Below, one piece after another: positions 17,785 through 26,750 of a stretch of 64,000 nt of DNA. Position numbers and translations under genes: made by a program. The DNA is from Micromonospora echinaurantiaca. Its GTDB lineage: Bacteria; Actinomycetota; Actinomycetes; Mycobacteriales; Micromonosporaceae. How positions within the stretch are numbered: the stretch's first letter is position 1; each line of letters starts with the position of its first letter. The notes under the pieces are model-generated. The model was given only the letters and a program-made list of their open reading frames with translations, did not search any database and was not told the DNA's origin. The DNA lies in contig NZ_LT607750.1 in the NCBI RefSeq assembly GCF_900090235.1, positions 3,897,001 through 3,961,000 on the forward strand. The letters run 5' to 3'.

Positions 17785-17804
17785 GCCCGCCGACACCGGC
17801 GGGC
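17785..17804 (-). terminator. Hairpin after the rRNA methyltransferase gene
   Basis: Minus-strand GCCCGCCG-GTGT-CGGCGGGC forms a perfect 8-bp stem with a 4-nt loop, 26 nt past the methyltransferase stop. No T-tract follows, as is common in these genomes. A role as a pheS leader hairpin is possible but it is 120 nt from pheS. Confidence 0.45.
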
Positions 17805-17829
17805 TGGCTAAACGAACGCCGTGGCGCGT

Positions 17830-18678
17830 TCATGGGCGGACGCTCTCCCCTGCGGTCTGTGCCTCGGGCGGCCGTCCCGGCCGCCGCTGTGCTCTCGCTG
17901 AAGCGTACAGGCAGACGGCCGCGGCCGCAGCCAGGTTGAGGCTCTCCGCGCGCCCGTGCAGCGGCACCCGTACCCGGGCGTCGGCGGCGGCGGTGAGCGC
18001 CTCGGGCAGCCCGTGCGCCTCGGAGCCGAAGAGCCAGGCGGTGGGCGCGGCGAGCCGGCCGGCGTCGGCGAGGTCGTCCAGGTCGTCCTCGCCGTAGCCG
18101 GTGGTGGCGAGGACGGTGAGCCCGGCGTCGCGCAGCGCCGCGACCACCGCCGACGGGTCGGCCGCGCGGACCACGTCGACGTGGAACAGGCTGCCGGCGG
18201 AGGCCCGCACACACTTGCCGTTGTACGGGTCGACGGCGTCGCCGGCGAAGACCACCGCGCCGGCCCCGGCGGCGTCGGCGGTGCGCAGCACGGTGCCGGC
18301 GTTACCCGGGTCGCGGATCTCGGCGAGCACGGCGACCAGCCGGGGCGCGGCGGCCAGCGCCCGGTCCAGCGACACGTCGAGGTGTCGGCAGACCGCCACC
18401 AGGCCCTGCGGGGCGACGGTCTCGGCGAGCGCGGTGAGCGCGTCCTCGGTCACCGGGGAGACCGGCACGCCGCCGCCGGTGGCCAGGGCGACCAGGTCGG
18501 CGTGCCGGTCCAGCGTGGTCGGGGTGCCGAACAGCTCGGTGACCACGCCGGGCCGGGCCAGGGCCTCGCGGACCGCCTGCGGCCCCTCGGCCAGGAACCG
18601 GCCGGTGGCCTCGCGGTCCCGGCGGCGGTGCAACCGGCGGGCGGCCACCACCCGGGGCGTACGCGGGGTGAAGAGCAT
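17830..18678 (-). CDS. TrmH/SpoU-family 2'-O RNA methyltransferase
   Basis: A 282-residue SPOUT methyltransferase, probably acting on rRNA. It has an N-terminal substrate-binding domain (about 1-105) and the knot motifs EIRDPGNAGTVLRTAD, WLFGSEAHGLP and PLHGRAESLNLAAAAA. The ATG at 18678 follows GAGGA. An alternative ATG at 18693 lies 5 nt from the terminator hairpin and lacks a ribosome site. It follows rplT, a usual position for this family; the methylated site is not known. Confidence 0.85.
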   Translation of the reverse strand: MLFTPRTPRVVAARRLHRRRDREATGRFLAEGPQAVREALARPGVVTELFGTPTTLDRHADLVALATGGGVPVSPVTEDALTALAETVAPQGLVAVCRHLDVSLDRALAAAPRLVAVLAEIRDPGNAGTVLRTADAAGAGAVVFAGDAVDPYNGKCVRASAGSLFHVDVVRAADPSAVVAALRDAGLTVLATTGYGEDDLDDLADAGRLAAPTAWLFGSEAHGLPEALTAAADARVRVPLHGRAESLNLAAAAAVCLYASARAQRRPGRPPEAQTAGESVRP

Positions 18679-18697
18679 GATGTCCTCAGGCATCGAC

Positions 18698-18730
18698 GAG
18701 GCGCCCCCGTCTCGTCGACAGGGGCGCCTC
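18698..18730 (-). terminator. Terminator of the infC-rpmI-rplT operon
   Basis: A perfect 10-bp stem (GAGGCGCCCC with GGGGCGCCTC) and 13-nt loop lies 18 nt past the rplT stop. It leaves the following methyltransferase gene to partial readthrough or its own promoter. Confidence 0.7.
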
Positions 18731-18747
18731 GCTCAGCTGCCGGTGGA

Positions 18748-19140
18748 TCAGGCGGCCTGGGCCGCCGCGCCGCCGGTGCCCTCGGCCGCGACCGCGGCCC
18801 GGGCGACCTCGACGATCCCCGCGAACGCGGCGGCGTCGTTGACGGCCAGGTCGGCGAGGATCTTGCGGTCGACCTCGACGCCGGCCAGCTTCAGACCCTG
18901 GATCAGGCGGTTGTAGGTCATCCCGTTGGCCCGGGCGCCCGCGTTGATCCGCTGGATCCACAGCTGCCGGAAGTCGCCCTTGCGGTCGCGACGGTCCCGG
19001 TAGGCGTACTGCATCGAGTGCAGCACCTGCTCCTTGGCCTTGCGGTACAGGCGGGAGCGCTGACCGCGGTAGCCGCTCGCGGTCTCCAGCAGGGTACGGC
19101 GCTTCTTCTGGGCGTTCACAGCCCGCTTGACGCGTGCCAT
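18748..19140 (-). CDS. rplT: 50S ribosomal protein L20
   Basis: A 130-residue L20. The N-terminal [15 protein letters not shown] tail and [16 protein letters not shown] helix are diagnostic. The C-terminus has a short Ala/Gly extension. L20 is an early assembly protein of the large subunit. It is last in infC-rpmI-rplT and 31 nt from rpmI. Confidence 0.98.
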   Translation of the reverse strand: MARVKRAVNAQKKRRTLLETASGYRGQRSRLYRKAKEQVLHSMQYAYRDRRDRKGDFRQLWIQRINAGARANGMTYNRLIQGLKLAGVEVDRKILADLAVNDAAAFAGIVEVARAAVAAEGTGGAAAQAA

Positions 19141-19171
19141 CTCAACTCCTTCTTACGTCAGGTGGCGCGCG

Positions 19172-19366
19172 TCAGCGGCCGAGCAGCTTCTTGATGCGCT
19201 TCACGTCGGCCTTGGCCAGCTCGACGGTGCCGGTCAGCCGGCGGGTCCGGGTGGAGGGCTTCTTCTCCAGGTTGTGCCGGAGGCCGGCCTGCTGGGCAAC
19301 GACCTTGCCCTTGCCGGTCAGCCGGACCCGCTTGCCCATCCCCGTGTGGCTCTTCATCTTCGGCAT
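19172..19366 (-). CDS. rpmI: 50S ribosomal protein L35
   Basis: A 64-residue L35 with the family start MPKMKSHTGMGKRVRLTGKG and basic middle, normal length. It lies between infC and rplT, with 20 nt to infC. Confidence 0.98.
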   Translation of the reverse strand: MPKMKSHTGMGKRVRLTGKGKVVAQQAGLRHNLEKKPSTRTRRLTGTVELAKADVKRIKKLLGR

Positions 19367-19386
19367 GTGGAACGTCTTCTCCCCTG

Positions 19387-20016
19387 TTACTCGCCGGTGG
19401 TCCCGGCGGGCCCGGCCTCGGCCGGCGGCGCCGCCTCGGGGGCGCCGGATTCCCGCTCGCCCCGCGGAAGCGCGCTACCGCGGGCCGCCGTCGCGGCGGC
19501 CTTGGTGGCGCGGTGCGGTGCGAGCACCATGATCATGTTTCGGCCGTCCTGCTTCGGCGCGGCCTCGACGTACCCCAGCTCCGAGATCTCCGACTCGAGC
19601 CGACGCAGGAGCCGGTAGCCCAGCTCCGGGCGGCTCTGCTCGCGACCGCGGAACATGATCGTCACCTTGACCTTGTCGCCGGCCTTGAGGAACCGCACCA
19701 CGTGACCCTTCTTGGTCTCGTAGTCGTGCGGGTCGATCTTCGGCCGGAGCTTCATCTCCTTGATGACGGTCTGCTGCTGGTTACGCCGCGCTTCGCGCGC
19801 CTTCAGTGCGCTCTCGTACTTGAACTTGCCGAAGTCCATGAGCTTGCACACCGGCGGGCGCGCCATCGGCGCAACCTCGACCAGGTCCAGGTCGACGTCC
19901 GCGGCCAGCTGAAGGGCGCGCTCCAGCGGGACGATGCCCACCTGCTCACCCTCAGGGCCGACCAGTCGGACCTCACGTGCCCGGATCTGCTCGTTCACGC
20001 GTGGTTCGACGCTGAT
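19387..20016 (-). CDS. infC: Translation initiation factor IF-3, non-canonical ATC start
   Basis: IF-3 keeps the 30S subunit free and checks the start codon. The 209-residue protein has both IF-3 domains ([12 protein letters not shown]...; [35 protein letters not shown]) and an Ala/Glu-rich tail. A GTG exists at 19998, but family members begin S-x-EPR-[IV]-N, and reading up six codons gives SVEPRVN after an ATC at 20016, with GAGGAGG 4 nt before it. Rare AUU/AUC starts let IF-3 repress its own translation, so I take ATC as the start. Confidence 0.92.
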   Translation of the reverse strand: MSVEPRVNEQIRAREVRLVGPEGEQVGIVPLERALQLAADVDLDLVEVAPMARPPVCKLMDFGKFKYESALKAREARRNQQQTVIKEMKLRPKIDPHDYETKKGHVVRFLKAGDKVKVTIMFRGREQSRPELGYRLLRRLESEISELGYVEAAPKQDGRNMIMVLAPHRATKAAATAARGSALPRGERESGAPEAAPPAEAGPAGTTGE

Positions 20017-20090
20017 GGGGCCTCCTCGAGTCGAGAATCTGCTGCTGCCGACCCCGCGGCTCCCGGGTGGGAACCGACCCGGAAAGCAGA

Positions 20091-20114
20091 AGGCCCCGGC
20101 GCATGCCAGGGCCT
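20091..20114 (-). terminator. Attenuator-like hairpin in the infC leader
   Basis: Minus-strand AGGCCCTGGC-ATGC-GCCGGGGCCT forms a 10-bp stem (one T-G pair) with a 4-nt loop, followed by TCTGCTTT. It lies 75 nt before the infC start and over 300 nt after the preceding gene, so it looks like a leader attenuator rather than that gene's terminator. The rest of the 418-bp gene-free stretch 20017-20434 holds a 7-bp hairpin at 20339-20355 and presumably the infC promoter; nothing else was seen. Confidence 0.5.
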
Positions 20115-20434
20115 GCTCGACCGGTCGGCACGATCACATGATCGCGCATCCGGAACCGGGACGTGCCCGGAACCGGTGACCGGACCCGGCCACCGTCGCG
20201 GCGACTCGGGTGGGAGCAGGCGCTCCACTTTCATGGCCACCCGCGCACACGCGGACAGCCTGGTCGACTCGACAACACTACACCCTGCGCCGACCCGCCC
20301 CCAAACCGGACGCCCCACCCCTCCCGGGAGGCGGTCCGCTCGTTCGGAGAACGAGTCGCCATCCGGGGCGGAACAGGCGCTCTTTCAGCGAACGAGCGCG
20401 GATCTCGGGGGCGAGGTCCGGGCTGCCGGGCGGG

Positions 20435-20908
20435 TCAGGAGCCGGCGGTGCGCTCGGCGAGGCGGGCCTGGTGCGCCTGGTGCAGCCGGCGCAGGGCGCG
20501 CACCCCCTCGACGGCCAGTTCCTTGTCCGCGGCCTGCAGGGCCACCATCGGGACCAGGTCGTCGTCGTGCAGCTCCAGGCTGGCCCAGGGGGCGCCCCGG
20601 TCGAACCGGACGCCCCGGACGACCTCCCACGGCAGGTCGTACGAGCCGAGGACGTTGCGCACCCGCACCCCGCGCGCGTCGGCCTCCACCCGGGGCCGGG
20701 TGAAGAGCAGGAAGCCGAGCGCGCCGAACACGCCGAGACCGATCATGGCGACCTGGTCGCCCCGCTGGAACGTGCCGTAGCCGTCGCCGGTCGGGCCGCT
20801 CAGCGAGGTGGCCACCAGGCTGAAGACGATCAGCAGCAGGGCCGCCGACGTCCAGCAGACCAGCCGGATGCGGCGGGGCCGGAGACGGATCAGCTCAGTG
20901 TCGCTCAC
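20435..20908 (-). CDS. PH-like domain membrane protein
   Basis: A 157-residue protein with two transmembrane helices (about 16-36 and 52-70) followed by a cytosolic bacterial PH-like domain (RPRVEADARGVRVRNVLGSYDLPWEVVRGVRF). Such proteins are common in actinobacteria near translation genes; no function is established. The start is GTG at 20908, and the gene runs towards infC in the same direction. Confidence 0.7.
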   Translation of the reverse strand: MSDTELIRLRPRRIRLVCWTSAALLLIVFSLVATSLSGPTGDGYGTFQRGDQVAMIGLGVFGALGFLLFTRPRVEADARGVRVRNVLGSYDLPWEVVRGVRFDRGAPWASLELHDDDLVPMVALQAADKELAVEGVRALRRLHQAHQARLAERTAGS

Positions 20909-21050
20909 CCCACCAGTCTGCCACCCGCCCCGGGCGGGTGCTCCGCCGCCGCACGCGGCGCGGATCGCCGACCCCCGGTCACCCCGCGAGCGCGGCTCGC
21001 CGCCCCAGCCCGGGGCCAGGTCGCGGCACCGCCGCGCTGGCCATGGCCGC

Positions 21051-21206
21051 TCAGCCCACGCGGCGACCCTGGCCGGTCAGCCCACGCGGCGACCGTGGCC
21101 GCTCAGCCCACGCGGCGACCGTGGCCGGTCAGCCCACGCGGCGGCCCTGGCCGCTCAGCCCGCGCGGCGGCCCTGGCCGCTCAGCCCACGGGGCGGCCGT
21201 GGTGCC
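21051..21206. repeat. 26-bp tandem repeat, six copies
   Basis: Copies of TCAGCCCACGCGGCGACC plus 8 nt start at 21051, 21077, 21103, 21129, 21155 and 21181, exactly 26 bp apart, with one to four differences. The copy at 21181 is the 3' end of the minus-strand DMT permease gene including its stop codon, so the array consists of extra copies of that gene end (each with its own in-frame-type TGA). The stretch 20909-21180 holds no gene. Confidence 0.9.
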
Positions 21207-22362
21207 GGGCGGACCGGCGGGGTGCGCGGCCGGCCACCACGACCGCGAGCAGGGTCAGCGCCGCGCCGGCCAGCACCGCCGGCCGGGCACCGGGACCGCC
21301 CGGCAGCAGGGCGTCCAGCAGCAGCGCCCCGCCGAGCTGCCCGGCGACCAGGGCCAACCCGGTACGCAGCACCCCCGCCGCCCGGACCCCGACCACCAGC
21401 CCGGCGACGATGGCCACCCCGAGCAGCCCACCGGTGTAGAGGTACCAGGCGGTGGGCCAGCCGGAGTCCGGCCCGGCGAGAGCGCCGGCGAGGGCGGCGA
21501 CCAGCAGCACGGCCGGGGTGGCGACCGCGAAGTTGACCGCCACGCCGGCGGCGGCCGAGCTGGCGGCGGAGATCCGGCCGTTGAGCGCGGTCTGCAGCGC
21601 CACGGCCACCCCGCCGGCGACGGCGAGCAGGACCAGGCCGACGGCCAGTTCGCCGACCGGCTGGCCGAGCTGGGCCAGCGCCACCGCCGCCACGCCGATG
21701 AGCCCGCCGGCGATCCGGGGACCGGTGAGCGCGAGCCGGCCGACCGGGGCCAGCCCGGCCCGGTCCACCGCCAGCCCGCCGAGGCTCCCCCCGGCGACCT
21801 GCGCGATGGTGAACACCGCGACCCCGAGCGCCGGCACCAGGTACGCGCCGAGCACCACGATCGCCGCCCCGCCGAGCCCACCCAGGTAGGACCACCAGGG
21901 CAGCCGCTGGCGCCGCAGCGCGGCCAGCCCGGTCCGCATGGACGGCAGGACGGCCAGCCCGAGGACGACCAGCAGGGTGCCGCCGAGGTTGTTGACCACC
22001 GCGGCCAGCGTGGCGTGCCCGACCCGGGTGCCCAACTCCCCGTTGGCCGCCCCCTGCGCCGCCGAGGCGACCCCGGCCAGGGTGACCAGGGCGAGCGCCA
22101 GCCACGGCGGCATCGGTCGGCGCACCGCCCCCGGGGGTGCCGGCCGCGGCGTACCGCGTTGCGGGGGAACGGCCGCGCCCGCGGCCCGGTCGGACGAGAC
22201 CGGCCCTGACGATCCGGCGGCCACCGGCGGCCCGGACCCGGCCGGCGCGGACGACCCGTCGGCCGGCGCGCCGGACGGGGCCGGCGCCGACGGCGTGGCG
22301 GCCGTCGGCTCGCCGGCGGGGTGGGCGGGACGGTTACCGGGCGGCGGGGCCGGCCGGGTCAC
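21181..22362 (-). CDS. DMT-superfamily (YdcZ/DUF606) permease
   Basis: A 393-residue membrane protein. The first ~83 residues are Pro/Ala/Gly-rich and disordered; the rest is two repeated five-helix units of the drug/metabolite type, the DUF606 branch (NNLGGTLLVVLGLA; LNGRISAASSAAAGVAVNFAV). Substrate unknown. GTG at 22362 overlaps the hisG stop (GTGA); an internal ATG at 22113 would remove the disordered extension and is a real alternative. The gene's last 26 bp are repeated downstream. Confidence 0.8.
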   Translation of the reverse strand: MTRPAPPPGNRPAHPAGEPTAATPSAPAPSGAPADGSSAPAGSGPPVAAGSSGPVSSDRAAGAAVPPQRGTPRPAPPGAVRRPMPPWLALALVTLAGVASAAQGAANGELGTRVGHATLAAVVNNLGGTLLVVLGLAVLPSMRTGLAALRRQRLPWWSYLGGLGGAAIVVLGAYLVPALGVAVFTIAQVAGGSLGGLAVDRAGLAPVGRLALTGPRIAGGLIGVAAVALAQLGQPVGELAVGLVLLAVAGGVAVALQTALNGRISAASSAAAGVAVNFAVATPAVLLVAALAGALAGPDSGWPTAWYLYTGGLLGVAIVAGLVVGVRAAGVLRTGLALVAGQLGGALLLDALLPGGPGARPAVLAGAALTLLAVVVAGRAPRRSARHHGRPVG

Positions 22363-23204
22363 AGCCGGCAGGCGTGGATGTTGGTGACCAGGATGGCGCG
22401 GGCGCCGAGCTCGTACAGCTCGTCCATGATCCGGTGCACGTCGTCGCGGAGCACCATCGCCTGCACCGCGACCCAGCCCTCCCGGTGCAGCGGGGAGACG
22501 GTCGGCGACTCGATGCCCGGGGTCAGCGAGCTGGCCCGGTCGAGCAGCCCGGCCGGCACGTCGTACGCCAGCATCACGTAGCGGCGGGCGACCAGCACCC
22601 CGTGCAGCCGGCGCAGCAGCTGCTCGGCCTGCGGGTGGGCGGCGGCGCCGGCGCGGCGGACCAGCACCGCCGAGGAGCGCAGCAGCGGCTCACCGAAGAC
22701 CACCAGCCCGGCCTGGCGCAGCGTGGCGCCGGTCTCCACCACATCGGCCACCACGTCGGCGACGCCGAGCCGGACGGCGTTCTCCACCGCACCGTCCAGG
22801 CGGATCACGTCCGCCTTGACGCCCAGGTCGCCGAGGTGCCGCTCGACCAGACCGGGGTACGCGGTGGCGATCCGATGCCCACCCAACTCCTGCACCGAGT
22901 CGATGTCGTCGGGGCGGGCGGCGAACCGGAAGGTGGCCCGGCCGAAGGCCAGGTCGACCACCTCCTCGGCCGGTGCCCCGGAGTCGATCAGCAGGTCCCG
23001 GCCGGTGATGCCGAGGTCGAGGTCACCGGAGCCGACGTAGGTGGCGATGTCCTTCGGGCGCAGGTAGAAGAATTCGAGATCGTTGGGCTCGTCCCGGCAG
23101 ACCAGGTCCTTCGGGTCGGTGCGCTGGCGGTAGCCCGCCTCGCGCAGCATCTGGGCGGCCGGCTCGGCCAGGGTGCCCTTGTTGGGTACGGCGACACGCA
23201 GCAT
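22359..23204 (-). CDS. hisG: ATP phosphoribosyltransferase
   Basis: HisG condenses ATP and PRPP, the committed and feedback-controlled step of histidine synthesis. The 281-residue long form has MLRVAVPNKGTLAEPAAQML, the PRPP loop DVVADVVETGATLRQAGL and a C-terminal ACT-like regulatory domain, so no HisZ is needed. It follows hisE by 46 nt. Confidence 0.97.
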   Translation of the reverse strand: MLRVAVPNKGTLAEPAAQMLREAGYRQRTDPKDLVCRDEPNDLEFFYLRPKDIATYVGSGDLDLGITGRDLLIDSGAPAEEVVDLAFGRATFRFAARPDDIDSVQELGGHRIATAYPGLVERHLGDLGVKADVIRLDGAVENAVRLGVADVVADVVETGATLRQAGLVVFGEPLLRSSAVLVRRAGAAAHPQAEQLLRRLHGVLVARRYVMLAYDVPAGLLDRASSLTPGIESPTVSPLHREGWVAVQAMVLRDDVHRIMDELYELGARAILVTNIHACRL

Positions 23205-23250
23205 GACGGAGTGCTCCTAGCAGTCGATTCGGATCAACGACGGGGCGCAC

Positions 23251-23514
23251 TCACAGATGTCGGTAGACGTCCTTGAGGTCGAGACCGGTGGCGAGCATCA
23301 GCACCTGGGTCTGGTAGAGCAGCTGGGAGATCTCCTCGGCGGCCCGCTCCCGGCCCTCGTGCTCGGCGGCCATCCACGACTCGGCCGCCTCCTCGACGAC
23401 CTTCTTGCCGATGAAGTGCACCCCCCGCTCGAGCGCGGCGACCGTGCCCGAGCCCGGGGTGCCGGCGGCGGCCTTGGCCTGCAGCTCGGCGAACAACTCC
23501 TCGAACGTCTTCAC
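23251..23514 (-). CDS. hisE: Phosphoribosyl-ATP pyrophosphatase
   Basis: This 87-residue MazG-like enzyme hydrolyses phosphoribosyl-ATP, the second histidine step. The [21 protein letters not shown] segment carries the metal-binding acidic residues. GTG at 23514 (VKTFEELF) fits the family; an upstream ATG at 23547 adds eleven unlike residues. It pairs with hisG downstream. Confidence 0.95.
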   Translation of the reverse strand: MKTFEELFAELQAKAAAGTPGSGTVAALERGVHFIGKKVVEEAAESWMAAEHEGRERAAEEISQLLYQTQVLMLATGLDLKDVYRHL

Positions 23515-23596
23515 GCCGCGATTCTTCCAGCCGCCCCACCAGGGCACGTGCGCCGGGTCAGCCTCCGCTCACCGAACGGGACCGTCCGGGGCCGGG

Positions 23597-24097
23597 TCAG
23601 CCGCCGAAGCCGACCCGGTGCCCGGTGCCGGCGACCAGGCCGCGGATGGCCAGCGCCGCGTCGAGCGCGGCGACGGTGGCCGCCCAGCCCTTGTCCTCGG
23701 CCGAGCCGGGCAGCCCGGCCCGGTCCCGGGCCTGCTCGATGGTGTCCACGGTGAGCACCCCGTGCGCGACCGGCTTCCCCTCGTCCAGCGCCACCCGGGT
23801 CAGCCCGTCGGTGACCGAGCGGCAGACGTAGTCGAAGTGCGCGGTGGCGCCGCGTACCACCACGCCGAGCGCGACCACCACGTCGCACCGGCGGGCGAGG
23901 GCCTGGGCCACCACCGGCAGCTCCACCGAGCCGGCCACCCGGGCCACCACGGCCCGCGCCCCGCACGCCTCGGCGGCGGCCACCGCCCGGTCGAGCATGT
24001 GGTCGGTCAGCTCGCCGTGCCACCGCGCGGCGACCACGCCCACGGTCATCCCGGCCGCGTCCACCACGCCCACCCCGGGCTCGCCGAATCCCGCCAT
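23597..24097 (-). CDS. ribH: 6,7-dimethyl-8-ribityllumazine synthase
   Basis: RibH joins the pyrimidine and the four-carbon phosphate in riboflavin synthesis and forms icosahedral shells. The 166-residue product has VARVAGSVELPVVAQ, the catalytic His region ATAHFDYVC and the C-terminal core. It begins 2 nt after ribBA and ends the riboflavin operon. Confidence 0.97.
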   Translation of the reverse strand: MAGFGEPGVGVVDAAGMTVGVVAARWHGELTDHMLDRAVAAAEACGARAVVARVAGSVELPVVAQALARRCDVVVALGVVVRGATAHFDYVCRSVTDGLTRVALDEGKPVAHGVLTVDTIEQARDRAGLPGSAEDKGWAATVAALDAALAIRGLVAGTGHRVGFGG

Positions 24098-24099
24098 CG

Positions 24100-25368
24100 C
24101 TACGCTCCGATCTCGTCGCCCGAGGCCAGCCGGCTCGCCGGCGCCTCGGTCACCTCGTCCAACTCGTCGAGCAGGTGCCCCATCCGGTCCCGCTTGGTCC
24201 GCAGGTAGCGCACGTTCTCCGGGTGCGGCCGGATGGGCAGGCCCTCGCGCCCGGTGATGGTCAGCCCGTAGCCCTCCAGCCCGGCGCGCTTGGCCGGGTT
24301 GTTGGTGAGTAGCCGCATCGACCGCACGCCCAGGTCGTAGAGGATCTGCGCGCCGGTGCCGTAGTCCCGGGCGTCGGCGGGCAGGCCGAGGTCGAGGTTG
24401 GCGTCGACGGTGTCCCGCCCCAGGTCCTGCAGCTGGTACGCCTGCAGCTTGTGCAGCAGGCCGATGCCCCGCCCCTCGTGCCCGCGCACGTAGAGCACCA
24501 CGCCCCGGCCCTCCGCGGCCACCCGGGCCAGCGCGGCGTTCAACTGCGGACCGCAGTCACAGCGCAGCGAGCCGAACACGTCCCCGGTGAGGCACTCGGA
24601 GTGCACCCGCACCAGCACGTCCTGCCCGTCGCCGAGGTCGCCGTAGACCATCGCGACGTGCTCGGCCGGGTCGTGTTCGCTGCGGTAGCCGAGCGCCCGG
24701 AACACCCCGTGCTCGGTGGGCATCCGGGCCTCGGCGACCAGCTCCACCTGCTTCTCGGTGCGTCGCCGGTAGGCGATCAGGTCGGCGATGGTGATCAGGG
24801 TCAGCGAGTGCTCGGCGCAGAACTTCTCCAGGTCCGGCACGCGCATCATGGTGCCGTCGTCGTTGACCAGCTCGCAGAGCACGCCGGCCGGGCGCAGGCC
24901 GGCCAGCCGGGTCAGGTCGACCGCGGCCTCGGTGTGCCCGGGCCGGCGCAGCACGCCGCCCTCGCGGGCGCGCAGCGGCACCACGTGCCCCGGTCGGGCC
25001 AGGTCGGTCGGGCCGGTGCCGGCATCGGCGAGCAGCCGGATGGTGTGCGCCCGGTCGGCCGCCGAGATGCCGGTGCTCACCCCCTCCCGGGCGTCCACGG
25101 TCACCGTGTAGGCGGTGCCGCGCCGGTCCTGGTTGGTGTGGTGCATCGGCGGTAGGTCCAGCCGGTCGCACTCGCTCTCGGTCAGCGGCACGCAGATGTA
25201 GCCGGAGGTGTACCGGACCATGAACGCGACCAGCTCGGTGGTGGCCAGTTCGGCGGCGAAGATCAGGTCGCCCTCGTTCTCCCGGTCGGCGTCGTCGACC
25301 ACGACGACGGGCCGCCCGGCGGCGATGTCCGCCACCGCCTGCTCGATGCTGGCGAAGGTGGTGGTCAT
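24100..25368 (-). CDS. ribBA: Bifunctional DHBP synthase / GTP cyclohydrolase II
   Basis: A 422-residue fusion making both riboflavin precursors. Residues 1-205 are the RibB half ([11 protein letters not shown] acidic metal site); 206-422 the RibA half with zinc ligands in [17 protein letters not shown] and the GHEGRGIGL motif. The start overlaps the ribM stop (ATGA). Confidence 0.97.
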   Translation of the reverse strand: MTTTFASIEQAVADIAAGRPVVVVDDADRENEGDLIFAAELATTELVAFMVRYTSGYICVPLTESECDRLDLPPMHHTNQDRRGTAYTVTVDAREGVSTGISAADRAHTIRLLADAGTGPTDLARPGHVVPLRAREGGVLRRPGHTEAAVDLTRLAGLRPAGVLCELVNDDGTMMRVPDLEKFCAEHSLTLITIADLIAYRRRTEKQVELVAEARMPTEHGVFRALGYRSEHDPAEHVAMVYGDLGDGQDVLVRVHSECLTGDVFGSLRCDCGPQLNAALARVAAEGRGVVLYVRGHEGRGIGLLHKLQAYQLQDLGRDTVDANLDLGLPADARDYGTGAQILYDLGVRSMRLLTNNPAKRAGLEGYGLTITGREGLPIRPHPENVRYLRTKRDRMGHLLDELDEVTEAPASRLASGDEIGA

Positions 25369-26063
25369 GCGACGGCCTCCGAGTAGTTCGACGGGATCGG
25401 GGCGGCGGCCGGCCGGAGCGCCCGCGAGGTGCGCCACCAGCTGACCAGGCCCCAGGCGCAGAACGCGCCGTAGACGAGATACATGGCCGCCGACGGGTAG
25501 AAGCCGCCGCGCAGCAGCAGCGGCACGCCGACCGCGTCGACGGCGATCCAGATCAGCCAGAAGTCCACCCAGCCACGGGCCATGCCGTAGGTGGCGAGCA
25601 GGCTGCCGGTGAGGATCCAGGCGTCCGGCAGCGGCCCCCAGGAGCCGAGCGCGGCGAGCACCGGGTAGGCGGCGGCGGTGCCGAGCACGGCGGCGGCCAG
25701 CAGGCCGGCCCGTTCCCGGGCGGTGGCCCAGCGCGGGGCGACCGCTGTGCGGTCGGGCGCGGCGCCCAGCCGGCGGGTTCGCGACCAGCGCCACCAGCCG
25801 TACAGGCTGACCGCGAAGAAGAAGACCTGCCGGCCGGCCTGCCCGTACAGGTCGTGTGCCTGCGGGGTGGCGAACGCCCCGCCGAGGAAGACGGTGAACA
25901 GCAGCGCGTTGCCGATCATGCCGACCGGCCAGGCCCAGACCAGCCGGCGCAGCCCGAACAGCGCCGAGGCGAGTCCGAAGCCGTTGCCGACGATCTCCCG
26001 GACCAGCACCGGCGACCCGGCGATGCTCACCTGCGCGTCCAGCAGCCAGTGCAGCGCGTCCAT
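25365..26063 (-). CDS. ribM: PnuC-family transporter, likely riboflavin importer RibM/PnuX
   Basis: A 232-residue protein with about seven helices and the PnuC-family [15 protein letters not shown] and WFDFW-like ([13 protein letters not shown]) motifs. PnuC members carry nicotinamide riboside, but in actinobacteria the members inside FMN-riboswitch operons (RibM of Streptomyces davaonensis, PnuX of Corynebacterium) import riboflavin. Position between ribE (TGATG overlap) and ribBA (ATGA overlap) supports the latter. Confidence 0.82.
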   Translation of the reverse strand: MDALHWLLDAQVSIAGSPVLVREIVGNGFGLASALFGLRRLVWAWPVGMIGNALLFTVFLGGAFATPQAHDLYGQAGRQVFFFAVSLYGWWRWSRTRRLGAAPDRTAVAPRWATARERAGLLAAAVLGTAAAYPVLAALGSWGPLPDAWILTGSLLATYGMARGWVDFWLIWIAVDAVGVPLLLRGGFYPSAAMYLVYGAFCAWGLVSWWRTSRALRPAAAPIPSNYSEAVA

Positions 26064-26749
26064 CAGGCCACCCCGCCCGCCGTCGCGGCGCCGGCGGTCC
26101 CGTCCACCGGTGCGGTCCCGGCGGTCCCGGGCCCGCTCGGCAGGCCGGTACCCGGCAGCCGGTCGCCGAGCAGCCGCTCGACGTACTTGGCCAACACGTC
26201 CACCTCGAGGTTGACCGGTTCGCCGACGCCCCGGGCGCCGAGCGTGGTCAGCTTCAGCGTGGTCGGGATGAGCCCGACGGCGAACCAGTCCGGGCCGGCG
26301 TCGGCGACGGTCAGCGAGACCCCGTCGACGGTGATCGAGCCCTTCTCCACCACGTACCGGGCGAGCGCGGGCGGCAGGGCGAAGCGGACGGTCTCCCACT
26401 GCGGCGCCGGTTCCCGGGAGAGCACCTCGCCGACGCCGTCGACGTGGCCCTGCACCAGGTGCCCGCCGAGCCGGCTGCCGAGTGCGGCGGCCCGCTCCAG
26501 GTTGACCGGGTCGCCGGGGCGCAGCGCGCCGAGCGCGGAGCGGCGCAGCGTCTCCCCCATCACGTCGGCGGTGAAGATCCCGTCGGAGACGTCGACCACG
26601 GTCAGGCAGACGCCGTTGACCGCGATGGAGTCGCCGTGCCGGGCGTCGGAGGTGACCAGCGGGCCGCGGACCGCGACCAGCGCGGAGTCGCCCGCCGTCT
26701 CGGTCACCCGGACGACCTCGCCCAACTCCTCGACGATGCCGGTGAACAT
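26063..26749 (-). CDS. ribE: Riboflavin synthase alpha subunit
   Basis: The enzyme dismutates two lumazines to riboflavin. The 228-residue protein is two tandem lumazine-binding barrels beginning [12 protein letters not shown] and containing VNGVCLTV and GVSLTVAD. The Ala/Gly/Pro tail is extra. It starts 1 nt past ribD. Confidence 0.97.
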   Translation of the reverse strand: MFTGIVEELGEVVRVTETAGDSALVAVRGPLVTSDARHGDSIAVNGVCLTVVDVSDGIFTADVMGETLRRSALGALRPGDPVNLERAAALGSRLGGHLVQGHVDGVGEVLSREPAPQWETVRFALPPALARYVVEKGSITVDGVSLTVADAGPDWFAVGLIPTTLKLTTLGARGVGEPVNLEVDVLAKYVERLLGDRLPGTGLPSGPGTAGTAPVDGTAGAATAGGVA

Positions 26750-26750
26750 G

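Noticed and set aside
20339..20355. CTCGTTC-GGA-GAACGAG hairpin
   Set aside because: Short stem in the middle of the infC upstream region with no T-tract and no clear position relative to a gene.
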